Origin: Burkholderiales bacterium
GTDB lineage: Bacteria; Pseudomonadota; Gammaproteobacteria; Burkholderiales; Burkholderiaceae_C
DNA: 64,000 bases
NCBI GenBank assembly: GCA_016000265.1
Contig: JAECRL010000008.1
Coordinates: forward strand, 62,001-126,000
Direction of reading: 5' to 3'
Below the pieces are notes generated by a model that worked only from the letters and a program-made list of their open reading frames with translations, searched no databases and was not told where the DNA came from. Each line of letters opens with the position of its first letter. Positions within the stretch are counted from its first letter, which is position 1. Shown piece after piece: positions 19,868 to 28,824 of this stretch. The position numbers and the translations under genes were made by a program.

Positions 19868-20893
19868 ATGCATCCTCGGCTGTCCTCGTCTTCCGTGCCC
19901 GTTCCCGCTCTGGGAAGCTGGCGTCAGGCCGCTTCGGCCTGCGGTTTCACCATCGACCCGGTCCTGCGCGAAGTGGGCATCAACCCGCACGACCCGCATG
20001 TGCCGCTGAGGGTGCCGCCCGCGAGCCTGTACAAGGCGTTCATGATGTGCGTGGAGCGTGCCCGCACGCACCACTTTCCCTTTGCGCTGGGCGAGAACTT
20101 CGTGTTCGAGCACTTCGCGGAGTTCGACACCTTCATCGACTCCTGCTCGACCCTGCGCGAGATCCTCGAGCTGGCCGGCTGGGCGCGCGAGCTGATCACG
20201 CCGTGGATGACGCTGCGCCTCGACGAATTCGGTGCAGAGGCGCACCTGCGGGTGGTCATGACCATCGAAGGCCTGGACCCGCGTGACTTCTGCCATGTGC
20301 GCGAGGTCATGCTGGCGGCCATCCACCAGGTCATTCGTCGCGCGGCTCACCATGCCCATGTGCTGCTGTCCGTGCGCATGGCCGGCTCGCCGCCGCCGAA
20401 CCCTGAAAAATACGCCGACCACTTCGGCGTGCCCGTGACCTTCAACGAAGACGCGGACGCCCTGGTCATGGACCGACGCTGGCTGGACCAGCCGCTGAAC
20501 GCGCCCCTGCCACACGCCCTCATCGAGGCCCGCCAGCGCATCGAGCGCCGCCTGAGCCAGGAAGGTGCCGAGCGCCACATCGTCGACGAGGTTCGCTGGG
20601 CCCTGGAGCGCCGACCTGAGCTGTTGCGCGAAGGGCTGGAGGCCACCGCCGCGGCGCTGGGCCTGCACCCCCGCACCCTGCAGCGTCGCCTGCAAGCCGA
20701 AGGCGTCAAGTACGTCGACATCCAGTCCGAGGCCAAGTGCAACCGCGCGCAGATCATGCTGCGTCGCCGGGCCATCAGCATGGAGTCGATCAGCGAAGAG
20801 CTGGGTTTCTCCGATCGCCGCGCCTTCACCTTCGCCTTCAAGCGCTGGATGGGCATGTCGCCCAGCATCTACCGCAGCCGCATCTGCGCCTGA
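19868..20893 (+). CDS. AraC-family transcriptional regulator (second of two)
   Basis: The 341-residue protein from the ATG at 19868 is a paralogue of the previous regulator: GVPVTFNEDADALVMDRRWLD matches the same ligand-domain segment, and HPRTLQRRLQAEGVKY and GFSDRRAFTFAFKRWMGMSPS form the two HTHs. The 200-base gap before it (19668-19867) holds no clear promoter or hairpin. Together with the duplicated hydrolases just upstream, the arrangement is a doubled enzyme-regulator set. Confidence 0.87.
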   Translation: MHPRLSSSSVPVPALGSWRQAASACGFTIDPVLREVGINPHDPHVPLRVPPASLYKAFMMCVERARTHHFPFALGENFVFEHFAEFDTFIDSCSTLREILELAGWARELITPWMTLRLDEFGAEAHLRVVMTIEGLDPRDFCHVREVMLAAIHQVIRRAAHHAHVLLSVRMAGSPPPNPEKYADHFGVPVTFNEDADALVMDRRWLDQPLNAPLPHALIEARQRIERRLSQEGAERHIVDEVRWALERRPELLREGLEATAAALGLHPRTLQRRLQAEGVKYVDIQSEAKCNRAQIMLRRRAISMESISEELGFSDRRAFTFAFKRWMGMSPSIYRSRICA

Positions 20894-20955
20894 TCCCGGC
20901 ACCGAGCCGGCCACCCCGCGAGCGCCTTGCCCGCCTGCGGCTGGCCAGACCCTGC

Positions 20956-20961
20956 TAGAGT
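20956..20961 (+). promoter_or_regulatory. -10-like box immediately before coaBC
   Basis: TAGAGT ends 7 bases before the coaBC ATG, so a transcript from it would start at or next to the start codon. No Shine-Dalgarno sequence is present, which fits a leaderless mRNA. No good -35 element is seen. Confidence 0.35.
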
Positions 20962-20968
20962 CCGGGCC

Positions 20969-22195
20969 ATGTCAGAACGCGCAGATCTCCTGGGCCGGCA
21001 CATCGTGCTCGGCCTGTCGGGCGGCATCGCCTGCTACAAGTCGGCCGAGCTGGTGCGCCTGCTCACCAAAGCGGGCGCCACCGTGCAGGTCGTCATGACC
21101 GAGGCCGCCGAGGCCTTCATCACGCCGGTGACCCTGCAGGCCCTCTCGGGCCGCGCCGTCTACACCAGCCAGTGGGATGCGCGCGAGGGCAACAACATGG
21201 CGCACATCAACCTCAGCCGCGAGGCCGATGCGGTGCTGATCGCCCCGGCCAGCGCCGACTTCATCGCGCGCCTCGTCCAGGGCCGCGCAGACGAGTTGCT
21301 CAGCCTGCTGTGCCTGGCCCGTCCGCGCGAGCGCTGTCCCCTCGTCGTGGCGCCCGCCATGAACCGCGAGATGTGGTCTCACCCGGCCACCCAGCGCAAC
21401 GTCGCGCAACTGCAAGCCGATGGCGCCCACGTCTTCGGCCCCGGAGACGGTGAACAGGCTTGCGGCGAGACCGGTGACGGGCGCATGCTGGAGCCGGCCG
21501 ATCTGCTGGCCGACCTCATCGGTTTCCTGCGCCCCAAGACCCTGGCGGGCAAACGCCTGCTGATCACCGCGGGCCCGACCTTCGAGCCCATCGACCCGGT
21601 GCGCGGCATCACCAACCACTCCAGCGGCAAGATGGGCTTCGCCATCGCCCGCGCGGCCGTCGAAGCGGGCGCCCAGGTCACGCTGGTGGCCGGCCCGGTG
21701 CACCTGCCCACGCCGCGTGGTGTGCAGCGCCTGGACGTCATGACCGCCCAGCAGATGTTCGACACCGTGCTGCCACAAGCCGCGCAGCACGACGTCTTCA
21801 TCGCGACTGCGGCCGTGGCCGACTGGCGCCCCGCCACGCTGGCCGAGCACAAGATCAAGAAGGAGGGCAAGAAGCAGGCCCCGACCTTCGAGCTGACCGA
21901 GAACCCCGACATCCTCGCCGCCGTGGCTTCCCTGGCTCGGCCGCCGTATTGCGTGGGTTTCGCCGCCGAGAGCGAGCGCCTGCTGGAGCACGCCCGCGCC
22001 AAGTTGCAGCGCAAGCGCATCCCGCTCATCGTGGGCAACCTGGGGCCAGCCACGTTCGGGCGCGACGACAACTCGCTTTTGCTGGTCGATGCCGACACCG
22101 CCAGGCCCTTGCCCGCCGACGGCAGCCAGGCCGACAAGCTCACCCTGGCGCGCGCGCTCATGGACGAGTTGGCCGCCCGCTTGCTGCGCGCCTGA
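20969..22195 (+). CDS. coaBC: Bifunctional phosphopantothenoylcysteine decarboxylase / phosphopantothenate-cysteine ligase
   Basis: A 408-residue fusion from the ATG at 20969. The N-terminal flavin-dependent CoaC half has [18 protein letters not shown], the active-site histidine context NNMAHINLS, the substrate motif APAMNREMW and CGETGDGRM. The C-terminal CoaB half has [35 protein letters not shown] and the conserved KIKK segment. It makes 4'-phosphopantetheine from phosphopantothenate, the precursor of CoA and of the ACP prosthetic group. dut lies directly downstream. Confidence 0.96.
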   Translation: MSERADLLGRHIVLGLSGGIACYKSAELVRLLTKAGATVQVVMTEAAEAFITPVTLQALSGRAVYTSQWDAREGNNMAHINLSREADAVLIAPASADFIARLVQGRADELLSLLCLARPRERCPLVVAPAMNREMWSHPATQRNVAQLQADGAHVFGPGDGEQACGETGDGRMLEPADLLADLIGFLRPKTLAGKRLLITAGPTFEPIDPVRGITNHSSGKMGFAIARAAVEAGAQVTLVAGPVHLPTPRGVQRLDVMTAQQMFDTVLPQAAQHDVFIATAAVADWRPATLAEHKIKKEGKKQAPTFELTENPDILAAVASLARPPYCVGFAAESERLLEHARAKLQRKRIPLIVGNLGPATFGRDDNSLLLVDADTARPLPADGSQADKLTLARALMDELAARLLRA

Positions 22196-22256
22196 GATGC
22201 GCCTTCCCTCTTCCCTCTTCCTTCTTTCTTCGCTGTTTCCCGGATCCCAGCCCCGC

Positions 22257-22706
22257 ATGACCACCGTCGACATCCGAATCCTCGACCCGCGCATGGCCGA
22301 TTGCCTGCCGGCCTACGCCACGCCTGGCAGCGCCGGCCTCGACCTGCGCGCCGCCCTGGGGCAGCCGCTGGTGCTGCAGCCCGGTCAGTCCGAGCTGATC
22401 CCGACGGGCCTGTCCATGCACCTGGGGGACCCTGGCCTGGCGGCCATGATCTTGCCCCGATCGGGTCTGGGTCACAAACACGGCATCGTGCTGGGTAACC
22501 TGGTCGGGCTCATCGACTCCGACTACCAGGGACCCTTGATGGTCAGCTGCTGGAACCGAAGCAGCCAGGCGTTCACGATCCAGCCGATGGAGCGCATCGC
22601 TCAGCTGGTGATCGTGCCGGTGGTTCAGGCCGCCTTCCGCGTGGTCGACGGCTTCGAGGCCACCCAGCGAGGCGAGGGCGGCTTCGGCTCAACGGGGCGC
22701 GGCTGA
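22257..22706 (+). CDS. dut: dUTP diphosphatase
   Basis: From the ATG at 22257 the protein has 149 residues with all trimeric dUTPase motifs: [47 protein letters not shown] and the flexible arm [10 protein letters not shown]. It hydrolyses dUTP to dUMP. A second in-frame ATG at 22197 would add a 20-residue hydrophobic extension; neither start has a clear Shine-Dalgarno, and the 22201-22243 leader is almost pure pyrimidine. Confidence 0.95.
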   Translation: MTTVDIRILDPRMADCLPAYATPGSAGLDLRAALGQPLVLQPGQSELIPTGLSMHLGDPGLAAMILPRSGLGHKHGIVLGNLVGLIDSDYQGPLMVSCWNRSSQAFTIQPMERIAQLVIVPVVQAAFRVVDGFEATQRGEGGFGSTGRG

Positions 22707-22765
22707 TTGAGCGGGCGGGGTTGCCGGGCCCGACGTGATGTGCGGCTCACGCGCACATCGGCTGC

Positions 22766-23305
22766 TCAGTGCAGCGTCGCGCCTTCCGGTGCGCCGTGAC
22801 CGCCGTGGTCGCCACCGCCCAGTGACAGCGGGGATAAGGCCACCGAGCCCTGTTCCACCTCTTCTTCGGTGGCCGGGCGCACGTCGCACACCTTCAGGCT
22901 GAGGTTCAACGAGATGCCGGCCAGCGGGTGATTGCCATCGAGCACCACGTGGGTGTCGTAGACCTCGGTGACCGTGTAGATGGCGTCCTGCGGCATGTCC
23001 GGCGTGGCGCTGCCCTCGGGCGGGCCTTCGAACTGCATGCCTTCGCCGACGGCCTCAGGGAAGATGCTTCGCGGCTCGAAGAACACCAGCTCGGCGCGGT
23101 AGTCGCCAAACGCCTGCTCCGGCTCCAGGTGCAGGTGGCCTTCGAAGCCAACGGTCTGGCCGATCAGGGTCTGTTCGACCTTGCCCAGCAGGTCGTCGCC
23201 GCCCATCAGGAATTCCATGGGCTCGTTGAGTTCGTCGATGAGCTGTCCTTGGGCGTCCTCAAGGCGCCAGGTCAGGCTCACCACGCAGGGTGAAGTGATG
23301 ATCAT
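22766..23305 (-). CDS. slyD: SlyD-like FKBP-type peptidyl-prolyl cis-trans isomerase
   Basis: A 179-residue protein whose FKBP core (VVSLTWRLEDAQGQLIDE, EFLMGGDDLLGKVEQTLIGQ) contains the inserted-in-flap chaperone region (HLHLEPEQAFGDYRAELVFF) of SlyD. GNHPLAGISLNLSLKV completes the fold. The C-terminus is short but has GGGDHGGHG, a reduced form of the His/Cys-rich metal-binding tail. It acts as a folding helper and possible nickel carrier, which may be relevant with urease genes in the same window. Confidence 0.87.
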   Translation of the reverse strand: MIITSPCVVSLTWRLEDAQGQLIDELNEPMEFLMGGDDLLGKVEQTLIGQTVGFEGHLHLEPEQAFGDYRAELVFFEPRSIFPEAVGEGMQFEGPPEGSATPDMPQDAIYTVTEVYDTHVVLDGNHPLAGISLNLSLKVCDVRPATEEEVEQGSVALSPLSLGGGDHGGHGAPEGATLH

Positions 23306-23385
23306 CCCCGAATCATCTCATGCCGCAGCCTGCCCCTTGACGAGCCGCAGGCACCGGCGGGTGCCGCTCGCAGCACAATAGAGGC

Positions 23386-24540
23386 ATGAACACACGCACC
23401 CCATCCTTGCCGCAGCCGCCTTCGCCTGATCAGCCCACGCCCCTGCTCGGCGGCTTGACGCCCCAGCAGTTCATGCGCCGTCACTGGCAGAAAAAGCCTT
23501 TGCTCATCCGCCAGGCCGTGCCGGGTGTGCAGGCCCCGATCGAGCGGGCCGCGCTGTTCGCCCTGGCTGGTGAAGAGGAGGTCGAGTCGCGTTTGATCGT
23601 GCAGGGCCAGTCCGGCTGGAACCTGCGCCATGGGCCTTTCGTGCGGCGCAGCCTGCCCCCCATGAATCAGCCTGGCTGGACCCTGCTGGTGCAAGGGCTG
23701 GACCTGCACGTGCCGGCGGCCAGCGAGTTGCTGCAGCGCTTTCGCTTCGTGCCGGACGCCCGCCTCGATGACCTCATGATCTCCTACGCCACCGATGAGG
23801 GCGGGGTGGGTCCCCACTATGACTCGTACGACGTCTTCTTGCTGCAGGTGCACGGCCAACGCCGCTGGCGCATCGGTCGACTCAAGGACGAGACCTTGCA
23901 GCCAGACGTGCCGCTCAAGATCCTGCAGAACTTCGAGCCGGAAGAAGAGTGGGTGCTGGAGCCGGGCGACATGCTCTACCTGCCGCCGCAATGGGCCCAC
24001 GATGGCATCGCCCAAGGCGAGTGCATGACCTGCTCCATCGGCTTTCGTGTGCCCGAGGCAACCGAGCTGGCCCGCGAGGTGCTGATCCGTTTCGCCGAAG
24101 AGCTCGATGGCGAGGCCCCGCGGCGCCTGTATCGGGACCCGAAGCAAGAAGCCACCGCCACGCCAGGCCGGGTGCCCGAGGCGCTGGAGGCTTTTGCCGC
24201 CGAGGCCATCGAACGCCTGCTCAAAGACCCGGCTGGCTTGCGCTCGGCGTTGGGCGAGATCCTCACCGAGCCCAAGCCCCGGGTGTGGTTCCACGCCGGC
24301 GAGCCGCTGCCCGATGGGGTGGGGGTGCGACTGGATCCGCGCACCCGCATGGTCTACGATGCCCAGCGCGTGTTCGCCAACGGCGAGTCCTGGCGGACCG
24401 CCGGGCAGGACGCCCGACACCTGCGCCTGCTGGCGGACCAGCGCTGGCTGGACGCGGCCACCGTGGCCAAGGCCAGCACCCCCCTGCGCGAGCTGTTCGA
24501 CCAATGGGCAGAAGACGGCTGGCTCCACCCCTTGGTTTGA
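23386..24540 (+). CDS. roxA: JmjC/cupin ribosomal protein uL16 arginine hydroxylase, RoxA-like
   Basis: The 384-residue protein has an N-terminal proline-rich lead, then PQQFMRRHWQKKPLLIRQA, typical of YcfD/RoxA. The JmjC core has the iron motif HYDSYDVF (His-x-Asp) and LYLPPQWAHDG for the distal histidine. The winged-helix-like C-terminal domain follows. The family hydroxylates an arginine of ribosomal protein uL16 using 2-oxoglutarate and Fe(II). Only AGAGG lies one base from the ATG, too near for a normal ribosome binding site. Confidence 0.88.
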   Translation: MNTRTPSLPQPPSPDQPTPLLGGLTPQQFMRRHWQKKPLLIRQAVPGVQAPIERAALFALAGEEEVESRLIVQGQSGWNLRHGPFVRRSLPPMNQPGWTLLVQGLDLHVPAASELLQRFRFVPDARLDDLMISYATDEGGVGPHYDSYDVFLLQVHGQRRWRIGRLKDETLQPDVPLKILQNFEPEEEWVLEPGDMLYLPPQWAHDGIAQGECMTCSIGFRVPEATELAREVLIRFAEELDGEAPRRLYRDPKQEATATPGRVPEALEAFAAEAIERLLKDPAGLRSALGEILTEPKPRVWFHAGEPLPDGVGVRLDPRTRMVYDAQRVFANGESWRTAGQDARHLRLLADQRWLDAATVAKASTPLRELFDQWAEDGWLHPLV

Positions 24541-24564
24541 GTCGTCGCACCAGAGGAGTCCGCC

Positions 24565-25074
24565 ATGACCGACTTCACCCCGCTTGAGGACCACCGCGGT
24601 GGTCGCATCGCCGGCTGGCGAGATTTTCGCGACCGCTTCACCGCCTCGTTGGCCATGGCGACGACGGCGCCGGCCGAGCTCTGTTGGTGCGACCTCGACT
24701 TCGCGGCCTGGCCGTTGGGAGAGCGCGCCACGGTCGAGGCTTTGCAGCAGTGGGCCCTGGCGCATGCCCAGCCTCGGCTGACCCTGCTCGCTGCACGTTA
24801 CGACGATGTGACTCGCCGTCACCCCCGATGGCTGACGTGGCGACGCTCGTGGGCCCACCGGGTGTCGTGCTGGACGGCTTGCGATGAACTGGCCGCCAGC
24901 CTGCAGCCGCTTTGCCTGTGGCGCGACCAGGTGGGACTCAAGGTGCTGGACCCGTTGACGGGCAAGGGGCTGTGGAGCACCGATCCGGCCACTTTGCAGC
25001 TGTGGCAGGCGGATTTTGACGCTAATTTGCAACGCTCGACAGAGGGGATGCCATGCACCACCCTGGGCCTATAG
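24565..25074 (+). CDS. Conserved hypothetical protein, tryptophan-rich
   Basis: I do not recognise a domain in this 169-residue product. It contains many tryptophans (WRDFRDRF, LCWCDLDFAAWPLGE, RRHPRWLTWRRSWAHR) and a DLDFAAWPLGER segment, and lacks signal peptide or membrane helices. It follows roxA by 24 bases behind a clear aggag site and is probably co-transcribed. Confidence 0.7.
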   Translation: MTDFTPLEDHRGGRIAGWRDFRDRFTASLAMATTAPAELCWCDLDFAAWPLGERATVEALQQWALAHAQPRLTLLAARYDDVTRRHPRWLTWRRSWAHRVSCWTACDELAASLQPLCLWRDQVGLKVLDPLTGKGLWSTDPATLQLWQADFDANLQRSTEGMPCTTLGL

Positions 25075-25093
25075 GTAATAGCCCGATGCGCCG

Positions 25094-25099
25094 TATAAT
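25094..25099 (+). promoter_or_regulatory. Consensus -10 box before the small lipoprotein gene
   Basis: A perfect TATAAT stands about 130 bases before the lipoprotein ATG, giving a long untranslated leader. The -35 position (25071-25076, ataggt) is poor. Nothing recognisable as a riboswitch or small RNA is seen in 25106-25215. Confidence 0.5.
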
Positions 25100-25229
25100 C
25101 GATGGCTGAATGTGGAGCAACGCCAGTTGCGATGCATCCTCTGCCCTTGCTGCCCGATCAGACGGGTCTCGGGCTTAGAACACAGTTCCAAGACCACCGC
25201 TTTATTGACACTCCTTTGAGGACACAAGC

Positions 25230-25451
25230 ATGAAAAAGTCGCTCCTGCTGGCTTCGCTGATCGCTGCCATGGCCCTGGCCGCTTGCGGCAAGAAAGAAGA
25301 ACAAGCTGCTGCTGCCGCTTCTGACGCCGCTTCCGCTGCTTCCGAAGTCGCCGCTGTTGCTTCCGCTGCTGTCGAGGCTCCCTCGGCTGCTGAGGCTGCT
25401 TCTGACGCCGCTTCGGCTGCTTCCGACGCCGCTTCGGCCGCTTCGAACTGA
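25230..25451 (+). CDS. Small alanine/serine heptad-repeat lipoprotein
   Basis: A 73-residue precursor with a lipoprotein signal (MKKSLLLASLIAAMALAAC, lipobox LAAC, lipidated Cys19) and a charged KKEEQ start of the mature part. The mature chain is almost only Ala, Ser, Asp and Glu in 7-residue units such as SDAASAA, SEVAAVA and SDAASAA. This regular spacing should give a long alanine-zipper helix, reminiscent of Lpp/OprI. It lacks the C-terminal lysine used by Lpp for attachment to peptidoglycan. A strong promoter and terminator frame it as a single-gene transcript. Confidence 0.85.
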   Translation: MKKSLLLASLIAAMALAACGKKEEQAAAAASDAASAASEVAAVASAAVEAPSAAEAASDAASAASDAASAASN

Positions 25452-25470
25452 TCTCAGTTCAAGCGTAAGC

Positions 25471-25499
25471 AAAAAGCCGCTCTTCGGAGCGGCTTTTTT
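25471..25499 (+). terminator. Rho-independent terminator of the small lipoprotein gene
   Basis: Near-ideal hairpin: agccgctc / gagcggct stem, ttcg loop, followed by a run of six T and preceded by five A, so it could work in both directions. Confidence 0.9.
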
Positions 25500-25552
25500 C
25501 ATGCCTGAATGCATGGAACACCCCCTCATGAAGTGATGGCGTGGGTGTGACA

Positions 25553-25584
25553 GGCAAAAGAAAACCGGCCACCAGGGCCGGTTT
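25553..25584 (-). terminator. Rho-independent terminator of bamC (minus strand)
   Basis: On the minus strand a 9-bp stem (aaaccggcc / ggccggttt, loop of five) is followed by TCTTTT. It lies 50 bases after the bamC stop. Confidence 0.8.
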
Positions 25585-25634
25585 GTCACGTGGGCGTCGC
25601 CTGTTCGGTGGCGACGCAGGCTCGGTTCAAGGCC

Positions 25635-26774
25635 TCAATTCAGCTCGTCAGCCAGCCGGCGCGCGATGCGCTTACCGGTTTCGTTGCTGGCGGGCTGACC
25701 TGCTTCGGTCTGAACCGACACCTGGGTGTCGCGGCCTTGGTTGACCACCCGCACCTGGTAGCGCGCCAGCGTTTCTTCCTTGGCCGAAGCGCCAAAGAGG
25801 CGGCTGAAGAAGCCAGGCTTGGAAGCCTCCGGGTCGTTGACGGCCATGCGCACCTCGTACAGGCCGGCTGCGCGGTCGCGTCCTTCGACGGTGAAGCCGC
25901 TGCGGTCCAGGGCCAGTCCCACGCGGCGCCAGGCCAGCTCGGGCTCGCCGCGCAGCATCACGGTGGTGCCGTCGGCACCCAAGGTGGCGAGTGTCGCTTG
26001 TTTGGCGTCGGGCTTGGCGGCGACGGCGTCGCGCGCGGAGGCGGCCTGCTCTTTGGGCGCACCCAGGCGGACCATCAGGCGCGACAGCATCTCGGCTTCG
26101 AGGTTGGTGTCGCTCGGGCGGGCGCGCCAGGTGGTGCGCTCCTTGCGGGTCTGGTCTTCGAATTCTTCGATCAGGCCGCGGTGCGTGATGTAGATCTCGC
26201 TGCCGGTGGCGGTGCGCTCGATGCGGGTGCGGAACTGGTCGCGCTCGCCGCTGTCGTAGAGCCGATCGAAGACCGAGCCCAGCAGGCGGCGGATGCCGTC
26301 TTCCTGCACCTTGGCGCGGTTTTCGGCCCAGCTGGTTTCCAGGAGTCCGGCCTCAGGGCGGTCAACGGCCAACTCGAAGCCGTTGTCGACCCAGAAGCCG
26401 CGCACGCGCTCGAAGACCTGGTCGGGGGACTGGTCGACCACGAGCCAGCGGGTCTGACCCTGGCGCTCCAGGCGCACGCCGCCGAGCTTGTTGGGCGCGA
26501 CCTGGCTGGCTTCAGCCTGGGCGCCGGGTGCCTGTTGGCCCAGGCTGCTGGCGGTGACGATGGCGGGCGACACCTGCGTGAAACGCGACTGGCCGGGCAA
26601 CTGGCTCAGGTCCGGCGGCACGTCCAGGCGAACCGTCTGGGCGCCGCTGGTGCGGTAGTCGATCTTGTCGCCGGACAAGGCGTTGGACATGGACGAGCAG
26701 CCGCTGGCGAGCAGCGTCGCAGTCAGGGCGCAGCCCAGGGCGATGGCGGTCTGTTGGCGAGGTGTGATCGGCAT
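25635..26774 (-). CDS. bamC: Outer-membrane assembly lipoprotein, BamC/NlpB family
   Basis: Starting at the ATG at 26774 the protein is 379 residues. It has a lipoprotein signal (TAIALGCALTATLLASGC, lipobox ending at Cys26) and an unstructured segment with KIDYRTSGAQ. Two helix-grip domains follow, the first with DQSPDQVFERVRGFWVDNGFEL, the second with GEPELAWRRVGLALDRSGFTVEGRDR. BamC is an accessory lipoprotein of the BAM complex that inserts outer-membrane beta-barrels. Its position downstream of dapA matches the dapA-nlpB order of E. coli. Confidence 0.9.
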   Translation of the reverse strand: MPITPRQQTAIALGCALTATLLASGCSSMSNALSGDKIDYRTSGAQTVRLDVPPDLSQLPGQSRFTQVSPAIVTASSLGQQAPGAQAEASQVAPNKLGGVRLERQGQTRWLVVDQSPDQVFERVRGFWVDNGFELAVDRPEAGLLETSWAENRAKVQEDGIRRLLGSVFDRLYDSGERDQFRTRIERTATGSEIYITHRGLIEEFEDQTRKERTTWRARPSDTNLEAEMLSRLMVRLGAPKEQAASARDAVAAKPDAKQATLATLGADGTTVMLRGEPELAWRRVGLALDRSGFTVEGRDRAAGLYEVRMAVNDPEASKPGFFSRLFGASAKEETLARYQVRVVNQGRDTQVSVQTEAGQPASNETGKRIARRLADELN

Positions 26775-26814
26775 GGAACAGGCTGTGTCGGGCCCGATGC
26801 GGTCGGGCCCTGGG

Positions 26815-26850
26815 GGGATGACAGGGATGACAGGGATGACAGGGATGACG
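26815..26850. repeat. Four tandem copies of a 9-bp repeat between dapA and bamC
   Basis: The unit gggatgaca occurs three times (26815-26841) and a fourth time with the last base changed (gggatgacg, 26842-26850). It lies in the 89-base gap between the dapA stop and the bamC start and is transcribed but not translated. Copy-number variation among strains is plausible. Confidence 0.9.
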
Positions 26851-26863
26851 GCGGCGTCAAACG

Positions 26864-27745
26864 TCAGAGCACGCCGGCTTCGCGCAGCGCCGCCTCGACG
26901 GTGGCTTGTGCGCCGGCCGACAGCGGGGTCAGGGGCAGCCGCAGCGTACCACCAGTTTTGCCCATGCGAGACAGGGCCCACTTGACCGGGATCGGGTTGG
27001 GCTCGACGAACAGGTGCTTGTGCAGCGGCAGCAGCTGCATGTGCAACTCGACGGCGCGGGCGGCGTCCTTGGCCATGGCGGCCTCGCAGAGCTGGGACAT
27101 GCCGCGCGGGGCCACGTTGGCCGTCACGCTGATGTTGCCGTGTCCGCCCAGCAGCATCAGGGCCACGGCGGTCGGGTCGTCTCCGGAGTAGATGGAGAAG
27201 CCCTTGGGGGCCTGCTTGATCAGCCAGGCGGCGCGCTCGAGGTTGCCCGTGGCTTCCTTGACGCCGATGATGCCGGGCAGCTGGGCGGCCTTCAGGGTGG
27301 TCTCGACGCTCATGTCGGCCACGGTGCGTCCGGGCACGTTGTAGAGCACCACGGGGATGTCCACCGCTTCGGCGATGGCCTTGAAGTGCTGGTAGATGCC
27401 TTCTTGCGTGGGCTTGTTGTAGTAGGGCACGACCTGCAGGGTGCAGTCGGCGCCGACCTTCTTGGCGAACTCGGACAGCTCGATGGCTTCGCGGGTGGAG
27501 TTGGCGCCCGCGCCGGCCATGATGGGCACGCGCCCGGCGGACTGCTCGACGGCCACGCGGATGATCTCGCAGTGCTCTTCCACCGAGACGGTGGGCGACT
27601 CGCCGGTGGTGCCGACGACGCCGATGCAGTGGGTGCCTTCGGCGATGTGCCAGTCGATCAGGGCGCGCAGGGTGGGGTAGTCGACGCTGCCGTCTTCATG
27701 CAAGGGCGTGACGAGGGCGACGATGCTGCCAGAAATGGGGTTCAT
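26864..27745 (-). CDS. dapA: 4-hydroxy-tetrahydrodipicolinate synthase
   Basis: The ATG at 27745 follows GAAGG at good spacing and gives 293 residues, the family norm. The TIM-barrel motifs are intact: [25 protein letters not shown], the catalytic tyrosine in [19 protein letters not shown], and the Schiff-base lysine in [10 protein letters not shown]. It condenses pyruvate with aspartate semialdehyde to start the lysine/diaminopimelate branch. Confidence 0.97.
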   Translation of the reverse strand: MNPISGSIVALVTPLHEDGSVDYPTLRALIDWHIAEGTHCIGVVGTTGESPTVSVEEHCEIIRVAVEQSAGRVPIMAGAGANSTREAIELSEFAKKVGADCTLQVVPYYNKPTQEGIYQHFKAIAEAVDIPVVLYNVPGRTVADMSVETTLKAAQLPGIIGVKEATGNLERAAWLIKQAPKGFSIYSGDDPTAVALMLLGGHGNISVTANVAPRGMSQLCEAAMAKDAARAVELHMQLLPLHKHLFVEPNPIPVKWALSRMGKTGGTLRLPLTPLSAGAQATVEAALREAGVL

Positions 27746-27863
27746 GGTGATTCCTTCAGACCCGGCGATTCTACCGGGGGTGTGTCTCTTGGCCGAGGCG
27801 CCTGGCACCGATGGCTCCGCGATCTTCGGCGCTGCTTTGTCGACGCCGATGCTTCGACGGCGC

Positions 27864-28670
27864 TCAGTGCGGCCGAACCTCGCTTTTGAGCGCTTTGAGC
27901 GCGAGCTTGTCGACGAGCGCCGGCGCCAGCAGCTTCATCCAACGGCTGAGCTTGCCTTTGGCTGACATGACGATGTCGCGTTGTCGTGCGTTGAGCCCCG
28001 TGCGGATGAGGCGGGCGCATTCTTCGACGCTCATGGCACCGGATTCGTCGAGCCCGCTTTGGCCCGCGGCCTCGCCCTGGGCGTTGTAGCCACGGTAGCG
28101 GATCTCGGTGGCCACGACGCCGGGGTAGGCGAGGGTGACGGACACGCCGTGCGGCACCATCTCCACGCGCAGCGCCTCGAAGAAGCCGTTCATGGCGAAC
28201 TTGGTGCTGCTGTAAGCCGTGCGCCCGGGCACGCCGACCAGGCCCGCCAGGCTGGAGACGGCGACGATGCGTCCCTTGCTGGCCTTGAGGTGCGGCAGGG
28301 CGGCGTGGGTGCACCACACGCTGCCCCACAGGTTGATGCGCATGAGGTCTTCGTACCAGGCGAGGTCTTTGACGTCTTCGAGCAGGGCGTGTGCGGACAT
28401 GCCGGCGTTGTTGACGAGCGTGTCGAGGCCACCGAAGCGCGCCAGCGTGTCGGCGATCAGGCCGCGACAGGCGGATTCGTCACCGACGTCGGTGGGGCGC
28501 ACCAGCACCATGGCGCCGTGCTGGCGGCATTGCGCGGCGACCTGCTCGAGCTTGTCGGCGTTTCGCGCGGCCAGCGTCAGCTGCAGGCTGGAGCCGTGTT
28601 CTTGCGCCATCTGGCGCGCCAGTTCGGCGCCGATGCCATCGGATGCGCCGGTGATGATGACCACACTCAT
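27864..28670 (-). CDS. Short-chain dehydrogenase/reductase
   Basis: A 268-residue classical SDR. The cofactor motif is TGASDGIG at the N-terminus, NNAG follows, and the catalytic serine and YxxxK are in [20 protein letters not shown]. The C-terminal substrate region ([15 protein letters not shown]) gives no substrate clue. It begins one base after the stop of a 50-residue membrane protein gene and is the last gene of an MFS-small protein-SDR run, so it may modify a compound handled by that transporter. Confidence 0.87.
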   Translation of the reverse strand: MSVVIITGASDGIGAELARQMAQEHGSSLQLTLAARNADKLEQVAAQCRQHGAMVLVRPTDVGDESACRGLIADTLARFGGLDTLVNNAGMSAHALLEDVKDLAWYEDLMRINLWGSVWCTHAALPHLKASKGRIVAVSSLAGLVGVPGRTAYSSTKFAMNGFFEALRVEMVPHGVSVTLAYPGVVATEIRYRGYNAQGEAAGQSGLDESGAMSVEECARLIRTGLNARQRDIVMSAKGKLSRWMKLLAPALVDKLALKALKSEVRPH

Positions 28671-28671
28671 G

Positions 28672-28824
28672 TCAGATGCAACTCCAGAAACGGCCCGCCA
28701 TCTCGACGATGAAATGCGGGCTGAGGTACCAGCCGAAGACCCACGCCAAGGCGAGCGCAGCCGCCAGCCACCCCAGGAGGCGGAGCGGGGCGGCGAGCGG
28801 CCGGTGCGATGGATCAGGGCTCAT
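28672..28824 (-). CDS. Small single-pass membrane protein (50 residues)
   Basis: This short gene starts at an ATG at 28824 overlapping the MFS transporter stop (ATGA) and ends one base before the SDR start. After a proline/arginine-rich cytoplasmic lead (MSPDPSHRPLAAPLR) it has one clear transmembrane helix (LLGWLAAALALAWVFGWYL) and a short tail ending FWSCI. Tight coupling on both sides argues it is real. It could be a small partner subunit of the transporter; I do not recognise the family. Confidence 0.65.
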   Translation of the reverse strand: MSPDPSHRPLAAPLRLLGWLAAALALAWVFGWYLSPHFIVEMAGRFWSCI

